Shown here piece by piece: positions 19,283 through 27,490 of a stretch of 64,000 nucleotides of DNA; position 1 is the stretch's first letter, and each line of letters opens with the position of its first letter. The translations under genes were made by a program, and so were the position numbers. This DNA is from Gammaproteobacteria bacterium RIFCSPHIGHO2_02_FULL_42_43 (GTDB lineage Bacteria > Pseudomonadota > Gammaproteobacteria > Coxiellales > Coxiellaceae): NCBI GenBank assembly GCA_001801425.1, contig MGXR01000017.1, positions 186,001 through 250,000 on the forward strand. The letters run 5' to 3'. The notes under the pieces are model-generated. The model was given only the letters and a program-made list of their open reading frames with translations. It did no database searches and was not told the origin of the DNA.

Positions 19283-19637
19283 CCATTTTTTACCCAAACA
19301 GCATCTTCGCACAGCTGATGAGTCTAATGCAGTTAGAAAGTTGGGGCAACGGATTGTTGTGCGCGACTTCGCACTGCATTTTTCAAAAAATACGTTGGGA
19401 TATGCGCGCCTGGGAATGATGATTCCTAAAAAATACTGTTCATTGGCGGTCGATCGTCATCACATTCAGCGACTCATCCGTGAAGCATTTCGATTGAATC
19501 AAGTGCATTTTCCGAGCATTGATGTGGTTGTCATGTTAAAATCCCAAACCGTTGAGTGTCGAAATGAGAGACGGGCATGCATACCGGAATTATTTCAATC
19601 GTTGATCGCACAGTACGGCGCGTTTTACTCGCGGTGA
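19275..19637 (+). CDS. rnpA: Ribonuclease P protein component
   Basis: RnpA is the protein subunit that helps RNase P RNA cleave 5' leaders from pre-tRNAs. The 120-residue protein starts with GTG inside rpmH and carries the conserved basic helix [11 protein letters not shown], the RNR-motif equivalent, although RN is replaced by HH-IQ. It shows [15 protein letters not shown] upstream of that helix. Neighbours are rpmH (8-base overlap) and yidD (61-base overlap), the universal order. Confidence 0.92.
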   Translation: MSNHFLPKQHLRTADESNAVRKLGQRIVVRDFALHFSKNTLGYARLGMMIPKKYCSLAVDRHHIQRLIREAFRLNQVHFPSIDVVVMLKSQTVECRNERRACIPELFQSLIAQYGAFYSR

Positions 19638-19846
19638 TACAAGGTTATCGTCTGTGTATTAGCCCTTTTTTCGGGGCGCGCTGCCGCTTTCATCCATCTT
19701 GCTCAACGTATGCCAAAGAAGCGATGCAAACGCATTCGATTTTGACGGCAATGTGGTTTACGTGTCGGCGCATAATGCGTTGCCACCCTTTTCACTCAGG
19801 CGGGTATGACCCCGTTCCAACGAAGCGAGACAATCATGGATTTTAA
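19577..19846 (+). CDS. yidD: Membrane protein insertion efficiency factor YidD
   Basis: This 89-residue protein has the YidD core LCISPFFGARCRFHPSCSTYAKEA, with three conserved cysteines, and CHPFHSGGYDPVP near the end. It is a peripheral inner-membrane protein thought to aid YidC-dependent insertion. The ATG at 19577 gives the usual ~14 residues ahead of the first amphipathic helix, at the cost of a long overlap with rnpA. It overlaps yidC by 11 bases. Confidence 0.9.
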   Translation: MHTGIISIVDRTVRRVLLAVIQGYRLCISPFFGARCRFHPSCSTYAKEAMQTHSILTAMWFTCRRIMRCHPFHSGGYDPVPTKRDNHGF

Positions 19847-21506
19847 ACGCGGTATTTTATATTTTGTGTTGGCGGTTTTGGGCATGATGTTGTGGCATGC
19901 GTGGCAAGCGGATAATCAGGTTGCAACGAGTGCTGCGAGTGCTGCGCAAATGCAAAGTGCAGTGCAAACGCCAGATCAATTTGCGCCGAGTGCCACGCAA
20001 GGTGACGCATCAAGTGTGTCGCGCGCCGCTGTGCATGCAACCGCTCCCGTTTCTCTTTTGGCAAAACCCATCACAGTGAAAACCGATGTGCTAGATGCCA
20101 AAATCGATTTGCGCGGCGGCAATTTAATTTCTGCAAAATTGTTGCAATATCCTGTGTCGCTGCAAGAAAAAAATGTTCCCGTACAAATTTTAAATCCCAA
20201 CAGCAATGATTTGTATATTGCGCAAAGTGGGTTGAGTGTTGCTGCATCCGAAAGTGCATCCAAACCCGTTGATTTTCAAAGCACACAAACAAGTTATGTT
20301 TTGCAACCCAACGAAACCAAATTATCAATTGTATTAACAGGAAAAACTGCGCAAGGATTGCTGGTTCAAAAAACATTTACATTTTATCGCAACGATTATG
20401 CGATCAAAACTGATTTGCGCGTTCAGAATACAACGGGAAAAACATGGCAAGGAAATTTGTATAATCAAATTACGCGACGTGATGTGCCTGAAGCGGGATA
20501 TCAGCGCGCATACAGTGGCGCCGCGGTTTCTACTTCTAACACACCTTACAAGAAATTAAGTTTCTCAGACATGAGCGACAATAATTTTTCTCGCGATATT
20601 CAAAATGGTTGGATCGCGATGCAGCAGCATTATTTTTTAAGCACATGGATTCCGCCGAAAAACGAGACGCTACATTATTACAGTCGTTCATTCGGTCATG
20701 GCGATGATGGTAAAAATAATGTGTTTGTGTTGGGTTACATGAGTCCGTCGTTGCAATTAGCGCCCAATGCGGAAGCGAATTTAAATTCTACTTTATATGT
20801 CGGTCCCGAGATTGCCAAAAATTTGCAAAGTCTTGGAAAGGGATTGGATTTGACCGTCGATTATGGTTGGCTGTGGCCGATTTCAAAATTTTTATTTTGG
20901 GTGATGAGTGAGATTTACGTTTTTGTGGGCAATTGGGGTTGGTCCATTGTGCTTGTGACAGTGTTTGTAAAAATTGTGTTTCACTGGTTCTCACATAAAA
21001 GTTATTCTTCGATGGCGCACACACGCGATCTGCAACCCAAAATAAAAGCGTTGCGTGATCGCTTGGGCGATGACAAACAAGCGATGTCCAAAGCGATGAT
21101 GGAACTGTATCGCAAAGAAAAAGTAAATCCGCTGGGCGGATGTTTGCCGATGCTGATTCAAATCCCCGTATTTTTTGCGCTGTATTATGTTTTAGTGGAA
21201 AGTGTTGAGCTTCGCCAAGCGCCGTGGATTTTTTGGATCCATGATTTATCGGTGAAAGATCCATTTTATATTTTGCCAGTGTTGATGGGGCTTAGCATGT
21301 TGCTGCAACAAAAATTAAGCCCACCTCCGCCCGATCCCGCGCAAGCAAAAATGATGATGTTTTTGCCGGTGATTATGACGGTTTTCTTTCTTTCATTCCC
21401 GTCAGGCTTGGTGTTGTACTGGTTCACCAATAACTGCGTGTCCATTTTGCAGCAATGGATAGCGATGCGGATGCATGATAGACGTAAGCAGGCACGTCCG
21501 AATTAA
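19836..21506 (+). CDS. yidC: Membrane protein insertase YidC
   Basis: YidC inserts and folds inner-membrane proteins. The 556-residue protein has an N-terminal signal-anchor (FKRGILYFVLAVLGMMLW) and a periplasmic beta-sandwich domain (about 65-330, preceded by an Ala/Gln-rich linker). The conserved C-terminal insertase core follows, with NWGWSIVLVTVFVKIVF, a hydrophilic-groove Arg in the cytoplasmic loop region, and NPLGGCLPMLIQIPVFFALYYVL. The start at 19836 (MDFKRG) replaces a longer frame that would add ten non-conserved residues. Confidence 0.96.
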   Translation: MDFKRGILYFVLAVLGMMLWHAWQADNQVATSAASAAQMQSAVQTPDQFAPSATQGDASSVSRAAVHATAPVSLLAKPITVKTDVLDAKIDLRGGNLISAKLLQYPVSLQEKNVPVQILNPNSNDLYIAQSGLSVAASESASKPVDFQSTQTSYVLQPNETKLSIVLTGKTAQGLLVQKTFTFYRNDYAIKTDLRVQNTTGKTWQGNLYNQITRRDVPEAGYQRAYSGAAVSTSNTPYKKLSFSDMSDNNFSRDIQNGWIAMQQHYFLSTWIPPKNETLHYYSRSFGHGDDGKNNVFVLGYMSPSLQLAPNAEANLNSTLYVGPEIAKNLQSLGKGLDLTVDYGWLWPISKFLFWVMSEIYVFVGNWGWSIVLVTVFVKIVFHWFSHKSYSSMAHTRDLQPKIKALRDRLGDDKQAMSKAMMELYRKEKVNPLGGCLPMLIQIPVFFALYYVLVESVELRQAPWIFWIHDLSVKDPFYILPVLMGLSMLLQQKLSPPPPDPAQAKMMMFLPVIMTVFFLSFPSGLVLYWFTNNCVSILQQWIAMRMHDRRKQARPN

Positions 21507-21507
21507 C

Positions 21508-21533
21508 CATACTTTAATATGTAAAAAAGTATG
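21508..21533. promoter_or_regulatory. Dyad upstream of brnT, probable TA operator
   Basis: CATACTTT and AAAGTATG form perfect 8-bp arms around a 10-bp spacer, 38 bp before the brnT start. BrnTA operons are known to be autoregulated by BrnA, so this is a reasonable operator. It could also act as a weak stem-loop after yidC. Confidence 0.5.
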
Positions 21534-21571
21534 TAAATTTTTCAGTATTTTTGTTAGGATAACGTAGGAAA

Positions 21572-21865
21572 ATGAATTCGATATTGTTTGAGTGGGATGA
21601 GACGAAGAATGCGGCCAACATTAAGAAGCATGCTGTTTCATTTTATGAGGCACAACAAGCATTTTTAGATCCTCATCGGGTGATCGCAGAAGATAGCGCG
21701 CATAGCATGAATGAACCAAGGTTCTATTGTTTTGGCGAGGTGGGAGACGGCGTATTAACGGTTCGATTCACTTATCGTGATAATACCATTCGAATTTTTG
21801 GTGCGGGTTACTGGAGACAAGGTAAGAAAATTTATGAAAAAGAGAAAAGTAAAATATACAGATGA
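21572..21865 (+). CDS. brnT: BrnT-family toxin
   Basis: The 97-residue protein matches BrnT RNase toxins: FEWDETKNAANIKKHAVSFYEAQ at the N-terminus, a VIAEDSAHS turn, RFYCFGEV, and a C-terminal beta strand IRIFGAGY followed by a basic tail. BrnT cleaves RNA in the cytoplasm and is neutralised by BrnA. The ATG has TAGGAAA directly upstream. It overlaps brnA by 32 bases. The pair is inserted between yidC and mnmE, which are normally adjacent. Confidence 0.85.
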   Translation: MNSILFEWDETKNAANIKKHAVSFYEAQQAFLDPHRVIAEDSAHSMNEPRFYCFGEVGDGVLTVRFTYRDNTIRIFGAGYWRQGKKIYEKEKSKIYR

Positions 21866-22136
21866 AGCTCTAGGTAATTTAGAGGTGGTAGAGGATTTTT
21901 TACCAAAACCTGAAGATTTGATTTTAAAAGAAGAGACAATAAAGGTAACTTTATCTTTAACAAAGGATAGTGTTGATTATTTCAAATCTCAAGCATCAGA
22001 GCGACATACTCAATATCAGAAAATGATTCGTATTTTATTGGATAAATATGTTGCACGTTTTTCCGGACCAAGAAAAACAACACATTTTAAAAAGAACGTT
22101 ACACGGCGTGCTGAGCGTTTATCAGAAAAATCGTGA
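21834..22136 (+). CDS. brnA: BrnA-family antitoxin
   Basis: This 100-residue protein has a C-terminal ribbon-helix-helix-like region (IKVTLSLTKDSVDYFKSQ, then QKMIRILLDKYV). It would bind DNA as a dimer and cover the BrnT toxin. The ATG at 21834 lies within the brnT 3' end, as usual for these pairs. The stop overlaps a possible GTG start of mnmE, so mnmE may be translated partly from brnTA transcripts. Confidence 0.8.
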   Translation: MKKRKVKYTDEALGNLEVVEDFLPKPEDLILKEETIKVTLSLTKDSVDYFKSQASERHTQYQKMIRILLDKYVARFSGPRKTTHFKKNVTRRAERLSEKS

Positions 22137-22138
22137 AA

Positions 22139-23467
22139 ATGATTGACACCATCGCTGCTATCGCAACACCGTCTGGACGCGGCGGTGTTGGGATTGTGCG
22201 CATTTCTGGCGACAACGCAACAATCATTTCAGAAAAAATAATTCAACAATCATTACGGCCACGCGAAGCCATTTTCACAAAATTTTATGATTTGGAAAAT
22301 CGCGAGGTCGATGAAGGTATCGCACTGTATTTTCAGAATCCGCATTCCTTTACTGGCGAAGACGTGATTGAATTACAAGCACATGGCAGCCCCATTGTGC
22401 TCGATCAATTATTACAAATTGCAATTCATTATGGTGCGCGTTTGGCGAGACCCGGAGAATTTTCTGAGCGCGCATTTTTAAATAAAAAAATTGATTTAAC
22501 ACAAGCTGAAGCGATTGCCGATTTAATTTCGGCGAATTCTCTGCAAGCAGCACAATCGGCGATGCGATCCCTCCAGGGTGCTTTTTCTGAAAAAATTAAA
22601 TCACTGCAAGAATCGCTCACCACATTGCGCACGCAAATTGAAGCGATGCTCGATTTCCCCGACGAAGATATTGATTTTATGGCACAGCCAGAAACGCGCA
22701 CGTTGTTGCAAAAAACTATCGATGCAGTGTTAGCAGTTAAAAATCAGGCGAAGCAGGGTGTGTTATTGCAAAGTGGTTTGAATGTGGTGATCGCTGGAAA
22801 ACCGAATGTGGGGAAATCCAGTTTGCTCAATTATTTAAGTGGACGCGAATCAGCGATTGTGACTGACATTCCCGGAACCACGCGTGATATTTTACGTGAA
22901 TCGATTCACATTGATGGTATGCCGTTACATATTATCGACACCGCTGGATTGCGAGAAACGACAGATAGAGTTGAACAAGAGGGTGTGCGGCGTGCGCGTG
23001 AGCAAATGCAACAAGCCGATTTAATTTTATTTATCGTTGAGGCGGTTGATTTAGCAATACTGGAAGTGGGAGCGACAGCGACCACGCCAATGTTAATTGT
23101 AAAAAACAAAATTGATTTAACGCATGAGTTACCAGAAATCATTTCAAACAAAAATAGAACCGAAGTAAAAATTTCCATTAAAAATAATTTAGGTTTAGAT
23201 TTATTAACGAAAGAAATTAAAAAAATAGCGGGATTTCAATCTGAAGAAACGAGTGGTTTTATCGCGCGACGTCGTCACGTTGCCGCACTTGATCGCGCGT
23301 ATCAATTTTTATTGCACGGTCAATCACAATTAACAGAACATCGCGCCGGAGAATTATTAGCGGAAGATTTGTGTGACGCACAAAAAGCATTGTCAGAAAT
23401 TACGGGTGAATTTTCTTCTGATGATCTGCTGGGAAAGATTTTTTCGAGTTTTTGTATTGGGAAATAA
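22139..23467 (+). CDS. mnmE: tRNA U34 modification GTPase MnmE
   Basis: MnmE, with MnmG, adds the cmnm5/nm5 group to the wobble uridine of several tRNAs. Residues 1-118 form the THF-binding domain (DTIAAIATPSGRGGVGIVRISG), followed by a helical region and an inserted G domain with GKPNVGKSS near 220, DIPGTT and DTAGLRE. The essential C-terminal FCIGK is intact. ATG 22139 is chosen to match the family start; a GTG two codons earlier overlaps the brnA stop. Length is normal. Confidence 0.95.
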   Translation: MIDTIAAIATPSGRGGVGIVRISGDNATIISEKIIQQSLRPREAIFTKFYDLENREVDEGIALYFQNPHSFTGEDVIELQAHGSPIVLDQLLQIAIHYGARLARPGEFSERAFLNKKIDLTQAEAIADLISANSLQAAQSAMRSLQGAFSEKIKSLQESLTTLRTQIEAMLDFPDEDIDFMAQPETRTLLQKTIDAVLAVKNQAKQGVLLQSGLNVVIAGKPNVGKSSLLNYLSGRESAIVTDIPGTTRDILRESIHIDGMPLHIIDTAGLRETTDRVEQEGVRRAREQMQQADLILFIVEAVDLAILEVGATATTPMLIVKNKIDLTHELPEIISNKNRTEVKISIKNNLGLDLLTKEIKKIAGFQSEETSGFIARRRHVAALDRAYQFLLHGQSQLTEHRAGELLAEDLCDAQKALSEITGEFSSDDLLGKIFSSFCIGK

Positions 23468-23518
23468 CGCACTTGCTCCATGTTGCGTTGCAACACTTTG
23501 CGCGTGCTTCTGTGGGTT

Positions 23519-24784
23519 TTATTTTCTAAATATCACCAACGCTGTCAATCCGCGCGTTTTTTTATTTTTTAATTTAATTTTTCCGTGATGCGACAAAATA
23601 ATATCGCGCGCGGAAGCTAACCCCAAGCCAACACCGCTATGATCGCGAGAACGTAACTGATCGCTGCGATAAAACGGCTCAAATACTTTTTCCAAATCAG
23701 TATCAGCGATGCCGGGACCATTGTCTTCAATTTTAATCACAATAAATTGCTCGCGCTCGCTGACGTGCACCACAGCATCGCCCGCATAGCGAATAGCATT
23801 GTGAATAATATTCGTAAACGCGCGTTTTAATGCGATCGGGCGCCCCGTAAACGCAATGCGATGTTTGTTGGTAAACAATTTCACGTGATGTCCCATATCT
23901 ACTGCATCATCTATAATGGAAGAAAGTAACGACACCAAATCCATCGGAATTTTATTTTCTTGGCGTGATTCTTCGCGTGCAAATGCCAGCGTTTCAGTAA
24001 TCATGTGTTCAATTTCAGTGAGATCATCGAGTAATTGTGTTTTGTAATGACTTTCTTCTATAAATTGTAATCGCAATCGTGCGCGCATGATGGGTGTGCG
24101 CAGATCATGTGAAATGGTAGCAAGCAAAAACGTGCGATTGCGAATCAATTGCAAGATACGATTTTGCATTTGATTGAGTGCGTCCGATACTTCTTGTATG
24201 GCTTTGGGTCCGCGTACATCAACAGGCGTGATAGATAAATCAATTCCCAGTTGATCTGCAGATGATTTTATTTTTTTAAGCGGAAAAGAAAAGCGATGAA
24301 TAGACCACAGTGAAATCAACACCGCGCCAAAAAATAATAATTCTGCTAGCAAGAAAAATAATTGTATCAACACCAAATGCGTGTACAACGTTGATTCAAT
24401 ATTAACCCATTGACCATCATTTAACGGGATGGAAATAAAAAAATTCTTACGGCTGTTTTTCAACGCCTCAAAAATCTGAAATGCAGAATATTTTTTTAAT
24501 TGAATGGGCGCGCGCGGTTTTTCAGATAAAGTGACTTGAATGACGGGGTCTTCGATCGCATTAATAATCTTTTGACGCTTTGACAACGGTGTATCGCGCA
24601 ATAGGTGAATGGTGTTTTCAATTTTTTGAAATAATCGGTTGCGAATTTCTTCTTGTTGCGAAATTTGATTGGTTTGAAGTAAATGCGCAATAAAAAGCAC
24701 ATGCAACACAACAATGAGACACAAAAAAATGATGACTTTTTTGGTTGTGAAATGTTGAATGAGAAAATTAAACCATTTATTCAT
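23519..24784 (-). CDS. EnvZ-like sensor histidine kinase
   Basis: This 421-residue two-pass membrane kinase has TM1 at about 16-38, a periplasmic sensor of roughly 100 residues and TM2 at about 133-160. A HAMP linker follows, then the phospho-acceptor H-box ATISHDLRTPI with His226, the N-box NIIHNAIRYA, G1 EDNGPGI and G2 GVGLGLASAR. The domain order and the HDLRTP box match EnvZ. It overlaps the response regulator by 8 bases and is co-transcribed with it. The signal sensed is unknown. Confidence 0.9.
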   Translation of the reverse strand: MNKWFNFLIQHFTTKKVIIFLCLIVVLHVLFIAHLLQTNQISQQEEIRNRLFQKIENTIHLLRDTPLSKRQKIINAIEDPVIQVTLSEKPRAPIQLKKYSAFQIFEALKNSRKNFFISIPLNDGQWVNIESTLYTHLVLIQLFFLLAELLFFGAVLISLWSIHRFSFPLKKIKSSADQLGIDLSITPVDVRGPKAIQEVSDALNQMQNRILQLIRNRTFLLATISHDLRTPIMRARLRLQFIEESHYKTQLLDDLTEIEHMITETLAFAREESRQENKIPMDLVSLLSSIIDDAVDMGHHVKLFTNKHRIAFTGRPIALKRAFTNIIHNAIRYAGDAVVHVSEREQFIVIKIEDNGPGIADTDLEKVFEPFYRSDQLRSRDHSGVGLGLASARDIILSHHGKIKLKNKKTRGLTALVIFRK

Positions 24785-25511
24785 GATACGTCACTGTAAC
24801 GGGTACCGCTAATAGATAACCATCTCCGCGTACGGTTTTAAGTACCGTGGGATTTTTCATGTCCTCTTCAATTTTTTGCCTGAGCCGACTGATTTGAATA
24901 TCAACACCGCGATCAAATGGCCCCGCTGATCTGTTTTTAGTGGCAATTAATAATTCATCGCGCGTTTGTACTTGTTGTGGGCGCTCTAATAACGCGAGCA
25001 ATAAATTATATTCCGCAGTCGTGATACTAACGTCGAGTTGATCAGGCGATATCAATCGACGTGTTCCCGTGTCCAACGTCCAGTTGACAAAATGGTAAAC
25101 GGGATTTTTTAGCAGGGTTTTTTCTTGTAATGGATTTTGCACGCGACGCAAAATTGCTTTGATGCGCGCCAATAATTCGCGTGGATGAAATGGTTTTTGC
25201 AAATAATCATCTGCGCCCATTTCCAGTCCAACGATGCGATCCACTTCTTCGCCAGCTGCAGTTAACATTAAAATGGGAATGCAGGATGTTTTGCGTAATT
25301 GTCGACACAACGACAATCCATCTTCGCCTGGCAGCATAATATCTAAAATAATTAAATCGATTTCTTGTTCTGCAAGCACTGTACGCATCACTTTGCCATC
25401 TGGCGCCAAATACGTTTTAAAATCATGAAGACCTAGAAATTCAGCGAGCAGATCGCGAATGCCCGCATCATCATCAACAATTAAAATACGATTTTTTGGT
25501 GTATTGTGCAT
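24777..25511 (-). CDS. ompR: OmpR-like response regulator
   Basis: This 244-residue protein has a receiver domain (acidic pocket DDD at 13-15, phospho-acceptor Asp57 in LIILDIMLPG, conserved Lys in LQKPFHPRELLARI). It also has a C-terminal winged-helix DNA-binding domain (TTAEYNLLLALLERPQQVQTRDEL, DRGVDIQISRLRQKIE). The receiver is closest in pattern to OmpR. It probably controls envelope genes and its own operon; two TGTTACA repeats 10 bp apart lie just upstream. Confidence 0.9.
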   Translation of the reverse strand: MHNTPKNRILIVDDDAGIRDLLAEFLGLHDFKTYLAPDGKVMRTVLAEQEIDLIILDIMLPGEDGLSLCRQLRKTSCIPILMLTAAGEEVDRIVGLEMGADDYLQKPFHPRELLARIKAILRRVQNPLQEKTLLKNPVYHFVNWTLDTGTRRLISPDQLDVSITTAEYNLLLALLERPQQVQTRDELLIATKNRSAGPFDRGVDIQISRLRQKIEEDMKNPTVLKTVRGDGYLLAVPVTVTYHE

Positions 25512-25564
25512 TGCTTCAGAATAACAATCTTCACGTTAGAAATCGAGAATGCATTACGAACATC

Positions 25565-25581
25565 TGTTACACATTGTTACA
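25565..25581. promoter_or_regulatory. Direct TGTTACA repeats, candidate OmpR-type site
   Basis: TGTTACA occurs at 25565-25571 and again at 25575-25581, one helical turn apart, in the gap between the divergent ompR-like gene and a small membrane-protein gene. OmpR-family regulators bind direct half-sites with about this period, so autoregulation and control of the neighbour are plausible. Confidence 0.45.
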
Positions 25582-25651
25582 AATTTTTTGTTTAATATTA
25601 CAGAGTTATGTGATGAAATGATGACATGAAAATTAAAAAGAGGTGCGTGTC

Positions 25652-26014
25652 ATGACTAAAGATGAATTATGTGGTGTTGCGGCTGTATTTGCATTTTTTG
25701 CTATACTGCCTGCGGCACTGGCCTCTGCAACGGTCGTTTCTGTTAGAGCTTATAATAATGATGATATCACTGATAGTTTCGGTAGGGCCGGTTTGTTAGT
25801 AGTACTCATGGCGGAGGGGATAGCTGTGCCGACCTATTTGTATGCAGTATACCTGATATGTAAAGAAGTTTGTTGTGGTAATGCAGCGGATCGTCAACCA
25901 TTACTTCCTTCGGTTGCAACCAATGATGCGGCGTTACACGGTGCTGTGCGCGATGCGGGCGAAACAACAGAACCGCCTGTTACTGATCATCTTGTTGGAG
26001 AATTGGTTGTATAG
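25652..26014 (+). CDS. Small two-TM membrane protein, unknown function
   Basis: The 120-residue frame starts at ATG 25652 with AGAGG 8 bases upstream. Two hydrophobic segments (about 7-32 and 50-72) precede a Cys pair (CC) and a hydrophilic, acidic C-terminal tail. No family is recognised. It is divergent from the ompR-like gene and overlaps the 3' end of the convergent P450 gene by 35 bases, so the overlap itself is unusual. It could be a target of the adjacent two-component system. Confidence 0.5.
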   Translation: MTKDELCGVAAVFAFFAILPAALASATVVSVRAYNNDDITDSFGRAGLLVVLMAEGIAVPTYLYAVYLICKEVCCGNAADRQPLLPSVATNDAALHGAVRDAGETTEPPVTDHLVGELVV

Positions 26015-27437
26015 AATCACATTGGATGGCACTCAAATGCAATTGCGCTTCCGTGTAATCCAATGGTTTTGCAGTGCCACCCAAATCTAACGTTGTCACT
26101 GTATCTAGCGCCATAAAATCACAATTCACGGCACTTCGTGTGTTTGATAACGACACAGAATATTTGGTGTATAAATCACCGATAAATAATTTCATAATTT
26201 GCATTGCAAAATGCATAGCGATACAACTTTGTTGACCTGCACCAAATGGTTTGTATGATTTTTTTTGATCCGGGGTTAACTCAAAAAATCGTTCTGGGCG
26301 AAATTGATCCGCATCACTTCCCCAAATTTTACGATCGCGATGCAAAGCGAGCAGCGGAAAAATCACCACCGATTTTTTTTTCAAATGCAAGCCGTCGTAC
26401 GTAAATGATTTGTCAACGCCGCGCGTGATCATCGGAAATGGTGGATACAAACGCATCGCCTCGTAAATAATTGCATCGAGATATTCATTTTGCAGCACTT
26501 CTTGCGTACCTAACGTTTCAAATAATTTTTCTTTCACGGGCTGAAATGCTTCTATTGCGCGAATAACCCAATGTAACGTCGTGGCAGTGGAATCCCATCC
26601 GGCAAAAAAAGTAGTGATGACTTCGCCTGTGAGATCTTCATCGGTTGCGGTAACACCATTTTTTTCGGTCATGTAGGCGCGCAAATGGGTAATAAAATTA
26701 TCAGGATGATTGTAAATGAGTGAACGTTTGTCGCCTAAATCACGCAACAATTCATCTTGCATGCTGCGGCGAATTTTTGAAAAATCCGTTTCTTCGCCGC
26801 GATAAATTATTTTTCGCAAAAATGCAGGCGTTCTGAATTTAGCGATGTTGCGAAATCGAAATACTTCCGCGATATATTTTTGTAAGAATGGCAACGAGCG
26901 ATTAACGATCTCAGTACAATCATCCATATTTTCTAGGCCGTAAAAGGTGGCCATTAAATTCGCCAACACAAATTCTTCCAGTAATAAATGCAATTTGACG
27001 GTTTGTTTTTCAGCGGCGCGATTTAAATAGGTTTGTATCACCAAGCGATTGATAGGCATGTAATCGGCCAAACGCGCTTTAGATAACATCATGGGGCGAT
27101 AAGCAGCAGCACGCCTTTCTTTCCATTCGGGTCTTGGGTCTGTGATAAGCCCCGGGCCAAATAATTCCACGAAAAAATCAAATGAAAACCCACGCGACAC
27201 ACGATCTTTTTCAAATCCTTCATCGATTAATACTTTAATATCTTCCGCGCGCGTGCAGACTAACCACACCTCAGGCCCCACCCAAAAATACGAAATTCCT
27301 TTGTTGGCGAAAGCGATAGCGCTTGCCGCAACCAATGTTTTGATCATGCCATTGGGTTTGCTCATGTTGGCGATTTGCCCGCCGAGTTTGCCTTTTAATT
27401 TAGGAACAGTGGGGTAGCGAGAAATTAAGCTGCGCAT
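25980..27437 (-). CDS. Cytochrome P450 monooxygenase
   Basis: This 485-residue heme-thiolate enzyme has the I-helix FFAGWDSTATTLHW (A-G-x-D-S/T type oxygen-activation motif), the K-helix ExxR as EAMRLYP, RPERF in the meander, and the heme loop FGAGQQSCIA with the proximal Cys405. The canonical loop is FxxGxRxCxG; here Arg is Gln and the last Gly is Ala, so the loop is atypical but Cys is kept. ATG 27437 is preferred over a TTG 30 bases upstream. No redox-partner gene is adjacent. P450s are uncommon in small host-associated gammaproteobacterial genomes, so acquisition is likely; the substrate is unknown. Confidence 0.9.
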   Translation of the reverse strand: MRSLISRYPTVPKLKGKLGGQIANMSKPNGMIKTLVAASAIAFANKGISYFWVGPEVWLVCTRAEDIKVLIDEGFEKDRVSRGFSFDFFVELFGPGLITDPRPEWKERRAAAYRPMMLSKARLADYMPINRLVIQTYLNRAAEKQTVKLHLLLEEFVLANLMATFYGLENMDDCTEIVNRSLPFLQKYIAEVFRFRNIAKFRTPAFLRKIIYRGEETDFSKIRRSMQDELLRDLGDKRSLIYNHPDNFITHLRAYMTEKNGVTATDEDLTGEVITTFFAGWDSTATTLHWVIRAIEAFQPVKEKLFETLGTQEVLQNEYLDAIIYEAMRLYPPFPMITRGVDKSFTYDGLHLKKKSVVIFPLLALHRDRKIWGSDADQFRPERFFELTPDQKKSYKPFGAGQQSCIAMHFAMQIMKLFIGDLYTKYSVSLSNTRSAVNCDFMALDTVTTLDLGGTAKPLDYTEAQLHLSAIQCDSIQPILQQDDQ

Positions 27438-27490
27438 GACACATCCAGTGTTAAATAACAGTAACAATGAGCGTATCTGAATTAATTATT

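Noticed and set aside
25595-25612. PmrA-like TTTAATATTA sequence upstream of the small membrane-protein gene
   Set aside because: Only one half-site is present; a PmrA box needs two TTAATATT-like half-sites, so it cannot be called.
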